Origin: Luteibacter sp. UNC138MFCol5.1
GTDB lineage: Bacteria > Pseudomonadota > Gammaproteobacteria > Xanthomonadales > Rhodanobacteraceae
Reading direction: 5' to 3'
DNA: 64,000 nt
NCBI RefSeq assembly: GCF_900110505.1
Contig: NZ_FODZ01000001.1
Span: forward strand, 316,053 to 380,052
A program made the translations under genes and the position numbers. The notes below the pieces were generated by a model. It was not told the DNA's origin and ran no database searches. It saw only the letters and a program-made list of their open reading frames with translations. Shown one piece after another: positions 27,792 to 35,203 of this stretch (its first letter is position 1; each line of letters starts with the position of its first letter).

Positions 27792-29324
27792 ATGAGCACC
27801 GAATTTCGACCGCCCAATCTGGCGCTGTCCACGGTCGGCCTCTCGCTCGCGACGTTCATGCAGGTGCTCGACACCACGATCGCGAACGTCTCGCTGCCCA
27901 CCATCGCGGGCAACCTGGGCGTCAGTTCCAACCAGAGCACGTGGGTCATCACCTCGTTCGCGGTGAGCAACGCCATCGCGCTTCCGCTCACCGGCTTCCT
28001 CACGCGTCGGTTCGGCGAGACCAAGCTGTTCGTCTGGGCGACGCTGCTCTTCTCGCTGGCGTCGTTCCTGTGCGGCATCGCGCAGAGCATGAGCATGCTG
28101 ATCCTGTTCCGCGCCATCCAGGGCGCGGTCGCGGGTCCGATGTATCCCATCACGCAGAGCCTGCTGATATCGATCTATCCACCCGCCAAACGCGGCATGG
28201 CGCTCGCGCTGCTCGCCATGGTCACGGTCGTCGCGCCGATCGCGGGCCCGATCCTCGGCGGCTGGATCACGGACAACTACACCTGGCCGTGGATCTTCTT
28301 CATCAACGTGCCGATCGGCATCTTCGCCAGCTTCGTGGTGGGTAACCAGATGAAGGGACGCCCGGAGACCACCGAGCGGCCGAAGGTGGACTACGTGGGC
28401 CTGATCACGCTCATCATCGGCGTGGGCGCGCTGCAGATCGTGCTCGACAAGGGCAACGACGAAGACTGGTTCTCGTCGACGTTCATCGTCATCACCGCGA
28501 TCATCGCGGTCATCGGCCTCGCCGTGTTCCTGATCTGGGAGCTGACGGACAAGGATCCGATCGTCAACCTGAAGCTCTTCCGGCATCGCAATTTCGCGAT
28601 GGGCACGTTGTGCCTCGTGCTGGCGTACGCGGCGTTCTTCGCCATCGGCCTGCTCGTGCCGCAGTGGCTCCAGCGCAACGTGGGTTACACGTCCACCTGG
28701 GCGGGTCTCGCGGCGGCACCGCTCGGCATCCTGCCCGTGATCCTGACGCCCTTCGTCGGCAAGTACTCGCACCGGTTCGACCTGCGCATCCTGGCTTCCG
28801 GCGCGTTCCTCGTCATGGGCGCCACGTGTTTCATGCGTTCGGACTTCTACCTGGACATCGACTTCTACAGCGTCGCGATGGTGCAGCTGATCCAGGGTCT
28901 CGGCGTGGCGCTGTTCTTCACCCCGGTGCTCACGATCCTGCTTTCGGACCTGCAGCCGCGGGAAATCGCGTCGGGCTCGGGCCTCGCGACGTTCCTGCGC
29001 ACGCTGGGCGGCAGTTTCGCCGCCTCGCTGACGACGTTCCTCTGGGATCACCGCGCGATCGTGCATCACGAGCGTCTCGCGGAGCACATCACGCCGTTCG
29101 ATCCCACGTCGCAGCAGGCGCTGGCCCAGATCGGGCACGGCGATCCGCAGTACGCGGCGGCCGCGGTGAACCAGATGATCACGCAGCAGGGTTACCAGAT
29201 CTCGTTCAACGAGGTGTTCCACATGCTGGGCTACGTGTTCATCGGACTGGTGCTGGTGGTCTGGCTCGCCAAGCCTCCGTTCACGGCCAAGGCCGGATCG
29301 GCGGCGACCGCCGGCGGGCACTGA
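27792..29324 (+). CDS. emrB: EmrB-type DHA2 MFS drug exporter
   Basis: A 510-residue proton-driven exporter with 14 predicted helices. Motifs of the DHA2 family are LDTTIANVSLPTIAGNLG after helix 1, TGFLTRRFGETKLF (motif A) and the motif-C-like segment AMVTVVAPIAGPILGGWITD. It should expel lipophilic compounds with EmrA and the NodT-type duct. ATG 27792 starts the conserved N-terminus. A longer frame begins in the intercistronic hairpin region. A terminator follows. Confidence 0.93.
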   Translation: MSTEFRPPNLALSTVGLSLATFMQVLDTTIANVSLPTIAGNLGVSSNQSTWVITSFAVSNAIALPLTGFLTRRFGETKLFVWATLLFSLASFLCGIAQSMSMLILFRAIQGAVAGPMYPITQSLLISIYPPAKRGMALALLAMVTVVAPIAGPILGGWITDNYTWPWIFFINVPIGIFASFVVGNQMKGRPETTERPKVDYVGLITLIIGVGALQIVLDKGNDEDWFSSTFIVITAIIAVIGLAVFLIWELTDKDPIVNLKLFRHRNFAMGTLCLVLAYAAFFAIGLLVPQWLQRNVGYTSTWAGLAAAPLGILPVILTPFVGKYSHRFDLRILASGAFLVMGATCFMRSDFYLDIDFYSVAMVQLIQGLGVALFFTPVLTILLSDLQPREIASGSGLATFLRTLGGSFAASLTTFLWDHRAIVHHERLAEHITPFDPTSQQALAQIGHGDPQYAAAAVNQMITQQGYQISFNEVFHMLGYVFIGLVLVVWLAKPPFTAKAGSAATAGGH

Positions 29325-29337
29325 CGCCGCGGTCGAC

Positions 29338-29372
29338 GGACGGCGCTTCGCTTCCCCGGCGGAGCGCCGTCC
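29338..29372 (+). terminator. Terminator hairpin after the efflux operon
   Basis: GGACGGCGCT and AGCGCCGTCC form a 10-bp stem with further pairing inside (TCG/CGG region), followed by GAATTTCC. The T run is weak, but the stem is strong and lies 14 bases after the emrB stop. Confidence 0.6.
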
Positions 29373-29515
29373 GAATTTCCTCACGCCCCATCGCACGGCA
29401 ACGCACGTCGCGGTTGCCGTGACTGCCCATTTCAGGCGGTCTACGGCGATGTGACGGTGCACGCGCCGCGCGGCGATGGCAGCATCCGCGGCCGGACGTG
29501 AGGAAAGGAAAAGGC

Positions 29516-31903
29516 ATGAAGCCTTGGTGGTGGCGCCGTGGAGCAGGCCTGGCAGGCCTCGGCGCGTTGATGTTGGCTCCGTTGTTTTCCGGCGCGGGCA
29601 TCCTGCTCGTGCTCGGGCTTCCCTTCGAGCATCTGCGCTTCGGTCTCGCGTTCGACTACGTCGGCACGCTCGACATGCCGACGGTGCGCCCCTTCGCCAC
29701 GCGGATCCGCTGGGGCGGCACCCTCGGGGCGCTGCTGCCGCTGGCGGCATGCGTGGCGTGGATCCGGCACCGACGCGAAAGGTGGCTCGCCTTTCCGCGG
29801 CCCGCCCGCGTGCGCCCGTTCCTGTCGCCGCGGGAACTGCCGGATCGGCCGCGATGGACGCGTCCGCACCAGCCGAGCCTCGGGCGCGGTCTCGTGCGCC
29901 GGCTGCGGTTGCCGCCGGGCGAATCGCTGCTGATCGTGGCGCCCGACTACGGGCCGGCGCTGAGGCACCTGGCCGACGCCGTCGTCACGGCCACGGGACC
30001 GTTGCTGGTGCTGGACGTCGACGGCCTGCTCTATCGCGACACCGCCGGCCAGCGCGCGGCCGAGGGCGGCATCGTGCGGCTGGCGCCGTTCGGCGGCGGC
30101 GTGCCATGGAATCCGCTCGCCGCCGGCTGGCGGTCGGAGGCCCTCGACGACACCGCGCTGCAGGCGCTGGCGCAGCGATGGTTTCCCGAGCGGCGCCGCA
30201 TGGAGCGCGCGCTCGTCAGTCAGGTGCATGCGGTGTTCGTCGCCCTGGTGCACGCGGTCGACGACGTGCTGCGCGCGGGCGGCGAGGCCGTGCCACCCGC
30301 GCCCGGCGACCTCTGGCGGCTGCTCGCCACGGGCGACGGGCGGCTCGAACCGGCCTGGCTGCACGCGCTCGCGGACGCGCCCGGGCTGCGCGCGACGACG
30401 CGCGACAGCTTGCGCCGCTGCGCGGCGTGCGATGCCGTCCTGCTCGACGCGGTGGCGGAACGCCTCGCCGAACCGCTGCGCGCCTTCGCGGGCGAGGACA
30501 TCGACGCCGGCACGCGCGGCACGGCCCTGCGCTTCGACGCGAGCGACCCGCGCACGGTGTACGTGCACGTGCCGGCGGGCCGCTGCGATGCGGCCGGGCC
30601 CCTGCTCGACGCGCTGCTCGCACAATGGCGCGACGCCATGCGCCATGCGGAGGGCACGCTGGCGATCCACGCACTCGATCACTGGCCGCGCCCGGCCGGC
30701 CTGCTGGTGCACATGGCGTCGCCGGAGCCGCTGCGCGTGTTCGCATCGGTGCGGCGCCTCGCGCCCTGCCTCGGCGACACGGGCGGCGCCGCGCTCATGG
30801 GCGATCTCTTCGGCGTGGTGGCCTGGCACGGCTGGCGCGACACCGACCGCGCCACGCGCGAGGCGCCGGCGCTCGCGGCGCATCTCGCGCACCGCGGCCG
30901 ATACCAAGCCGCGCACTACCCGAAAGCCGTGAGCGTCGACGACCTGCTTCGCCCGCGCGGCGGAGAGCAGCTGATCGTCGCGCCGGACCTCATGCGTCCG
31001 CTGCGCTGTCGTCTGCCTCGCCCGGTGCGCAACTTGCCCGCGCCGCCCATCCTCGAAGGAGCCCCCATGTCGCTGCCCCGCCCGCTCGCCGCGCTCGCGG
31101 CCACGCTGCTCGCCGCCTGCTCGTCACCGCCGCCGACCGCGACACCGCCCGTCGCGACGGCAGCCGACCCCTGTCCGTTCTGGCCACCCGATTCGATGGC
31201 CCCGGAGGCGACGAGCAGCTTCCATCTCGGCCCGCACCGCTTCTGCGTGCAGCAGCGGCTGTTCCATAACCTGATCCGGGCATCGCAGGACCGTGTGGGC
31301 TTCGCGCTGAACTGGCCGACGCTCGAACCGCTGCCGCCCGACCTCGACGAAGACGCCGATCAGGACACCTTCGTCTCGACTCTCGAGATCAGGATCGACT
31401 ACTTCGACAAGTTGACCGACGAGGAGGCCCGCGTCTTGCCCCTCAGATGGGTCCAGCCGTTGCGTCCAAACCACCCCGAGGACCGGAAGCGCCCCGACGA
31501 CAATCTTGACCTGAGGATCATGGGTGCCCCGGTCCACGGCCTGACGCCGTATTACGCCGACCTGCCCGCGATCCGGCGTTACTACCAGGATCTGTACGGC
31601 CACGATACGCGGGCCGGTCTGCCCGACACTCAGGAAGACTGGTTCGTCGACATGGACGAACACGGCATCCCGCGCACGGTGCTCAAGTGCTCGGTCGCGG
31701 AGGTGCCCGATGGCGTGCGCCTGGTGAACGATCGCCTGGTGCATGATCCCAAAATCTTCCGACGCGCAACATGCATGCACATGTTCGCGATCCCCGAATA
31801 CAAGTCGGCCGCGCGCATCACCTACCAGCGGATCATCGCGCCGGACTGGAAACGCATCGAAACGCGCGTCCGCGCGATCCTCGCTAACGGAGAAATGCGA
31901 TGA
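29516..31903 (+). CDS. VirD4-like pseudo-coupling protein fused in frame to an immunity-like lipoprotein
   Basis: One uninterrupted 795-codon frame. Residues 1-517 look like a type IV coupling protein. There are two N-terminal membrane helices (about 9-34 and 68-85) with a short periplasmic loop between them. A nucleotide-binding fold follows with LLIVAPDYGPALRH near 139-150, where VirD4 proteins have a P-loop (APTRSGKGVG-like), then LLVLDVDGLLYRDTAGQRA and VPWNPLA. A late LIVAPDLMRPLRCRLPR-type ending matches the VirD4 C-terminus. The Walker A Gly-Lys is gone, and the Walker B acidic pair is ALDHW near 386, so ATP hydrolysis is unlikely. From residue 518 the frame is the lipoprotein described next. 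No stop separates the two. GAGGAAAGG precedes ATG 29516. Codon use is like the neighbours. Confidence 0.65.
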   Translation: MKPWWWRRGAGLAGLGALMLAPLFSGAGILLVLGLPFEHLRFGLAFDYVGTLDMPTVRPFATRIRWGGTLGALLPLAACVAWIRHRRERWLAFPRPARVRPFLSPRELPDRPRWTRPHQPSLGRGLVRRLRLPPGESLLIVAPDYGPALRHLADAVVTATGPLLVLDVDGLLYRDTAGQRAAEGGIVRLAPFGGGVPWNPLAAGWRSEALDDTALQALAQRWFPERRRMERALVSQVHAVFVALVHAVDDVLRAGGEAVPPAPGDLWRLLATGDGRLEPAWLHALADAPGLRATTRDSLRRCAACDAVLLDAVAERLAEPLRAFAGEDIDAGTRGTALRFDASDPRTVYVHVPAGRCDAAGPLLDALLAQWRDAMRHAEGTLAIHALDHWPRPAGLLVHMASPEPLRVFASVRRLAPCLGDTGGAALMGDLFGVVAWHGWRDTDRATREAPALAAHLAHRGRYQAAHYPKAVSVDDLLRPRGGEQLIVAPDLMRPLRCRLPRPVRNLPAPPILEGAPMSLPRPLAALAATLLAACSSPPPTATPPVATAADPCPFWPPDSMAPEATSSFHLGPHRFCVQQRLFHNLIRASQDRVGFALNWPTLEPLPPDLDEDADQDTFVSTLEIRIDYFDKLTDEEARVLPLRWVQPLRPNHPEDRKRPDDNLDLRIMGAPVHGLTPYYADLPAIRRYYQDLYGHDTRAGLPDTQEDWFVDMDEHGIPRTVLKCSVAEVPDGVRLVNDRLVHDPKIFRRATCMHMFAIPEYKSAARITYQRIIAPDWKRIETRVRAILANGEMR
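31067..31903 (+). CDS. Immunity-like lipoprotein, copy 1
   Basis: A 278-residue lipoprotein read from an internal ATG with a strong Shine-Dalgarno (GAAGGAG, 31055-31061, 5-base spacing). The signal peptide ends in lipobox LLAAC (cysteine near residue 18), and a Pro/Thr linker leads to a mature domain starting DPCPFWPPDSM. Conserved-looking segments are FHLGPHRFCVQQRLFHN, LNWPTLEPLPPDLDEDADQD, YYADLPAIRRYYQD and APDWKRIETRVRAIL. Placement before an XVIPCD effector fragment and copy 2 suggests a periplasmic immunity protein. I do not recognise a named family. The stop overlaps the next start (ATGA). The frame also continues upstream without a stop into the VirD4-like segment. Confidence 0.75.
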   Translation: MSLPRPLAALAATLLAACSSPPPTATPPVATAADPCPFWPPDSMAPEATSSFHLGPHRFCVQQRLFHNLIRASQDRVGFALNWPTLEPLPPDLDEDADQDTFVSTLEIRIDYFDKLTDEEARVLPLRWVQPLRPNHPEDRKRPDDNLDLRIMGAPVHGLTPYYADLPAIRRYYQDLYGHDTRAGLPDTQEDWFVDMDEHGIPRTVLKCSVAEVPDGVRLVNDRLVHDPKIFRRATCMHMFAIPEYKSAARITYQRIIAPDWKRIETRVRAILANGEMR

Positions 31904-32043
31904 ACGCGCCCGCTCTTTCCGAGCGCGACATGGTGGTGCTCCGGCACTACGCAGCGGAAGGCAATCGCGAGCTCTACTGGAGCTACCTCGCCCAGCTTCC
32001 CGGCAACGACGGCTATGGCCGTCCTCGCGCTGGGCGCGTAGCT
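31900..32043 (+). pseudogene. Truncated start of the effector gene
   Basis: The frame starts MNAPALSERDMVVLRHYAAE and follows the effector gene at 32880 almost codon for codon for about 41 residues (to GNDGYGR). The match to the effector's LALG then needs a 1-base shift, and in that shifted frame TAG ends it at about 32034. In the unshifted frame it runs straight into lipoprotein copy 2. It is the remnant of the effector left at the duplication junction. Confidence 0.8.
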
Positions 32044-32046
32044 CCG

Positions 32047-32883
32047 ATGCCGCTAGCCCGTACGCTCGCCGCGCTCGCGGCCACGCTGATCGCCGCTTGC
32101 TCGTCACCCCCGCCGACCGCGACACCGCCCGTCGCGACGGCAGCCGACCCCTGTCCGTTCTGGCCACCCGATTCGATGGCACCGGAGGCGACGAGCAGCT
32201 TCCACCTCGGCCCGCACCGCTTCTGCGTGCAGCAGCGGCTGTTCCATAACCTGATCCGGCCCATGCGCCACAGCGTCGGCATCGCTCTGAACTGGCCGAC
32301 GCTCGAACCGCTTCCGCCGGACCTCGACGAGGACGCCGATCAGGACACGTTCCTGTCGACGCTCGATATCCAGATGAGCTATCTGGAAAACCTGACCGAC
32401 GAGGAGGCCCGCGTCTTGCCCCTCAGATGGGTCCAGCCGTTGCGTCCAAACCACCCCGAGGACCGGAAGCGCCCCGACGACAATCTGGACCTGCGGATCA
32501 AGGGCGACCCGTTCCACGGCCTAACGTCGTACTACGCCGACCTGCCCGCGATACGGCGTTACTACCAGGATATCGACGGGTTCGATACCACGGCGGGCCT
32601 ACCCGACGCCCAGAACGATTGGTTCGTCGACATGGACGAACACGGTATCCCGCGTACGGTGCTCAAGTGCTCGGTCGCGGCCGTGCCCGATGGCGTGCGT
32701 CTGGTGAACGGCCGCCTGGCGCACGATCCCAGCGTCTTTCGGCGAGCTACCTGCACCCACTCCTTCCTTCTTCGCGAGTACAAAGCGGACGTTTACATCA
32801 CCTACCAGCGGATCATCGCGCCGGACTGGAAACGCATCGAAACGCGCGTCCGCGCGATCCTCGCTAACGGAGAAATGCGATGA
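32047..32883 (+). CDS. Immunity-like lipoprotein, copy 2
   Basis: A 278-residue lipoprotein, the same length as copy 1 and about 85 percent identical by eye. Lipobox LIAAC is near residue 18. Differences cluster in patches: IRPMRHSVGI against IRASQDRVGF, LDIQMSYLENL against LEIRIDYFDKL, KGDPFHGLTS against MGAPVHGLTP, IDGFDTTAG against LYGHDTRAG, and the REYKADVYITY region. The Shine-Dalgarno before ATG 32047 is weak, and the frame also continues upstream into the effector remnant, so it could be made as a longer fusion. It overlaps the intact effector start by four bases, the usual coupling of an immunity-effector pair. Confidence 0.8.
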   Translation: MPLARTLAALAATLIAACSSPPPTATPPVATAADPCPFWPPDSMAPEATSSFHLGPHRFCVQQRLFHNLIRPMRHSVGIALNWPTLEPLPPDLDEDADQDTFLSTLDIQMSYLENLTDEEARVLPLRWVQPLRPNHPEDRKRPDDNLDLRIKGDPFHGLTSYYADLPAIRRYYQDIDGFDTTAGLPDAQNDWFVDMDEHGIPRTVLKCSVAAVPDGVRLVNGRLAHDPSVFRRATCTHSFLLREYKADVYITYQRIIAPDWKRIETRVRAILANGEMR

Positions 32884-34214
32884 ACGCGCCCGCTCTTTCC
32901 GAGCGCGACATGGTGGTGCTCCGGCACTACGCAGCGGAAGGCAATCGCGAACTCTACTGGAACTACCTCGCCCAGCTCCCTGGCAACGACGGCTACGGAC
33001 GACTGGCGCTGGGCGTGGTCCGCAACGACAACATGCCGGGTGCCACCGCGAACCTCTACGCGCAGAACTACGCCTGGCGTCACCATCGCATCGCCCTCAG
33101 CGAACGGGAATGGGACCGCTTCGGCGTCGACCTCATGCAGCGGGACCTGGTCATTCGGCAGCAGCATTTCGAGGCGGGTCGGCTCGCGCTCGCATTGAAC
33201 CTCCGGGCCGATGAGGTCCGTCAGGTCCACAAGGCCGCCTTCCAGAACATCAAAGTCGACGCCGACGCCTGGACCCCCAATAAGCTGCTGACCGCAGCGC
33301 GCCGCGCCGGCGAGGCCGAAGCTGCGCGGCAGATCGCGGCGCACCGCGAACGCGGCGAGCCGGTGCCGGACGAAGCCGCGCACACCGCGCGCATCGTCGA
33401 CCAGCGCATGGAGAAGGTCTGGTCGAGCATGCTCGACAACGACGCGCTGGGCCTCTACCGCGGTGCCGACACGCTGGCCAGTCTCGCCGCCGCGCAGGAC
33501 ATGCCGGTGGTCGACCGCCTCGTCTATGCGCGCGACATGGCCGAGGCCTATGCCGGTGCCATGCACGACCGGCCGCACCTGGACCCGCACCTGATCGGAA
33601 AGGGCGATCGCCACTACACCCGCGACGAGGACGGACGCTGGCTCGAACAACGGGTGCCGCCACCGCTGGCGCTCGATTTCATCGACAGGGTGCATGCCGT
33701 CGAGGACGGACCGCTGCGACGCGAACTGGAGGATACCCATCGCCTGCGCCACGAGCGGGAAGCGGCGCGCGACGCGATGCATCCGGACGACCCGGGCAAG
33801 CACATCGCCTCGCCGCATCCGCTTGCCGACGTGAGGCCGCTATCCACGCTGCCCCAGGCCGGCGACGATCCGATCTATGCGGCCATCCGCCTGCAGATGC
33901 CGATCGAGGTCACCGACGACAAGGTCGCCGAGGCGGCGCTCGCCGCGCGACAGGCGGGCATCCATCGCGAAAGCGACCTGCCGCCGGTCGATCTGGACAC
34001 GAGGGACATGATCGTCTTCGGGTCCACGCTCTGGCGGCCCGGCTTCGCGGTGGACGCGACCACGCCGGCCCCGCCGCGCGAGGCGAGCCTCGCCCAAGCG
34101 GCGACGCTCGACGAGCAGGCCGTCGAGCGGGAGCAGGAGCGGCAGATGGAACTGGCGATGACGGCGCGCCAGGCGCCGTCGCATCGGATGCGCGGGCCGG
34201 TGCTGGACTTTTGA
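32880..34214 (+). CDS. Putative type IV secretion effector with XVIPCD-like C-terminus
   Basis: A 444-residue protein without a signal peptide. Residues 1-165 form an unrecognised, mostly helical domain (LSERDMVVLRHYAAEGNREL, then LALGVVRNDNMPGATANLYA). A middle region of charged helices follows. Residues about 312-444 resemble XVIPCD, the tail that binds VirD4 in Xanthomonadales type IV secretion: HPLADV, DDPIYAAIRLQMP, VAEAALAARQAGI, DTRDMIVFGSTLWRPGFAVD, then a Gln/Glu-rich end (EREQERQMELAMTARQA). The overlap with lipoprotein copy 2 supports an effector-immunity pair, probably an antibacterial toxin acting in the periplasm. The activity is unknown. Confidence 0.75.
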   Translation: MNAPALSERDMVVLRHYAAEGNRELYWNYLAQLPGNDGYGRLALGVVRNDNMPGATANLYAQNYAWRHHRIALSEREWDRFGVDLMQRDLVIRQQHFEAGRLALALNLRADEVRQVHKAAFQNIKVDADAWTPNKLLTAARRAGEAEAARQIAAHRERGEPVPDEAAHTARIVDQRMEKVWSSMLDNDALGLYRGADTLASLAAAQDMPVVDRLVYARDMAEAYAGAMHDRPHLDPHLIGKGDRHYTRDEDGRWLEQRVPPPLALDFIDRVHAVEDGPLRRELEDTHRLRHEREAARDAMHPDDPGKHIASPHPLADVRPLSTLPQAGDDPIYAAIRLQMPIEVTDDKVAEAALAARQAGIHRESDLPPVDLDTRDMIVFGSTLWRPGFAVDATTPAPPREASLAQAATLDEQAVEREQERQMELAMTARQAPSHRMRGPVLDF

Positions 34215-34256
34215 GCCGACCCGGCGCGCGCGATCGCCTCGGGGCTGGATTCCAGC

Positions 34257-34408
34257 GCAGGGGGATGGGGGGTGGGGAATGGGAGCGCGATTCCCGGCGT
34301 AAGGCCAGGAGGACCGTTTGCGCTGCGGTTACCGTACCGCCAGCGCAAACGGTCGGCGCCCTCATGCGTACGCCGGCCGTGCCGCTCCCGATTCCCACCT
34401 CCCCGCCC
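34257..34408. repeat. Large nested palindrome between convergent genes
   Basis: The centre is GACCGTTTGCGCTG (34312) against CAGCGCAAACGGTC (ending 34354), with inner CGGT/ACCG pairing. Outside it CCGGCGTA pairs with TACGCCGG, and GGTGGGGAATGGGAGC pairs imperfectly with GCTCCCGATTCCCACC. The whole intergenic region between the effector and the PagL-like gene can fold as one long hairpin and may act as a two-way terminator. The G-rich outer arm resembles the element at 50152. Confidence 0.75.
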
Positions 34409-34436
34409 CGCGCGCGGCAAGCGCGCTTCGCTTGAA

Positions 34437-34970
34437 TCAGATATCGAAGCCGATACCCACCAGCGCCATGGTCTCGCCGCGGTTCGGCTCCTGGAAGCCG
34501 CCGTTGGAGATGTGGCGGACCTGGAAGCTGACGTTCTTGTACTGCCAGCCGAGGGTGCTGACGAACTCGTAGCCGCTGGACAGCGCCTGCGTGCGGCCGC
34601 CGGCCGTGCCCGCGACCTGGAAGCTGAAGAAGAACGGCTGGTACCAGTCGCCGGCGCTGCCGTAGTGGAAGCGCGCGCCCAGGGCGCCGACCCAGATGTC
34701 GTCGTCGACGCCCGGATTCGAGTTGCGGTAACGATTGATGTCGCGACCCTTGATGTAGCCGATGGAGACGTCCGGCGACCACGTGAAGCGGCTGTGGCCC
34801 ATGGTCTGCGGGTCGAACACGGCCTCGACGAAGAACGCGTTGGTGCCGTAGCTGTTCATGTAACTGCGACCACCCTGCACTTCCAGGTGCGTCTGGGCAG
34901 CGGCGGGAACGGAAACGGCGGCGAGCGACAGGGCGGCGAGGACGCCGAGGGCGAGGCGGGACGAGCGCAT
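34437..34970 (-). CDS. PagL-like lipid A 3-O-deacylase
   Basis: A 177-residue outer-membrane barrel of the acyloxyacyl hydrolase family. The signal peptide ends AAAQ near residue 26. The active-site strand reads FQVRHISNGGFQEPNRGE, giving His, Ser two residues on, and Glu about 11 residues further, as in PagL. The last strand ends VGIGFDI. PagL removes the 3-O acyl chain of lipid A at the cell surface and so tones down recognition or peptide sensitivity. It is convergent with the effector gene. Confidence 0.85.
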   Translation of the reverse strand: MRSSRLALGVLAALSLAAVSVPAAAQTHLEVQGGRSYMNSYGTNAFFVEAVFDPQTMGHSRFTWSPDVSIGYIKGRDINRYRNSNPGVDDDIWVGALGARFHYGSAGDWYQPFFFSFQVAGTAGGRTQALSSGYEFVSTLGWQYKNVSFQVRHISNGGFQEPNRGETMALVGIGFDI

Positions 34971-35203
34971 GGGACGGGGGCCTTGTGTTGGGACGTTTGT
35001 GAACTGAATCGTTCGGTAAATAGTGTTCAGTCGGCGTGAATAAAGGGGGGGCGGCCAATTATTCGCAACGGCGACCGAGCGCGGCTTGGCCGGACATGCG
35101 CTCCTTCACGCATCGCCGTTCAAGGCGGCGGGCGCCATGCCGTTACAGACCCCACGGATTCCGTTCGGGCAGGACGGCCGTCACGGCAGAGGGAACACAG
35201 AGG

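Larger units (their letters stand above)
31067..33014 (+). repeat. Tandem duplication, period 980 bp
   Basis: Bases 31067-32034 and 32047-33014 are direct repeats offset by exactly 980 bases. Each holds the lipoprotein gene plus the first 45 or so codons of the effector gene. The left border is the lipoprotein ATG, as sequence before it is unrelated. Long stretches are identical (for example around 31410-31500 against 32390-32480), while short patches differ strongly. Confidence 0.9.

Noticed and set aside
31900-32883. A 327-residue protein from ATG 31900 as the normal product of immunity copy 2
   Set aside because: Its first 41 residues copy the effector start and its lipobox would be internal. 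A start at 32047 restores a proper lipoprotein signal, though the fusion cannot be ruled out and is reported as a finding.
29516-34214. Idea that a whole type IV secretion system is encoded here
   Set aside because: Only a VirD4-like protein, lipoproteins and an effector are present. No VirB4, VirB6, VirB8, VirB9 or VirB10 sequence occurs in the window.
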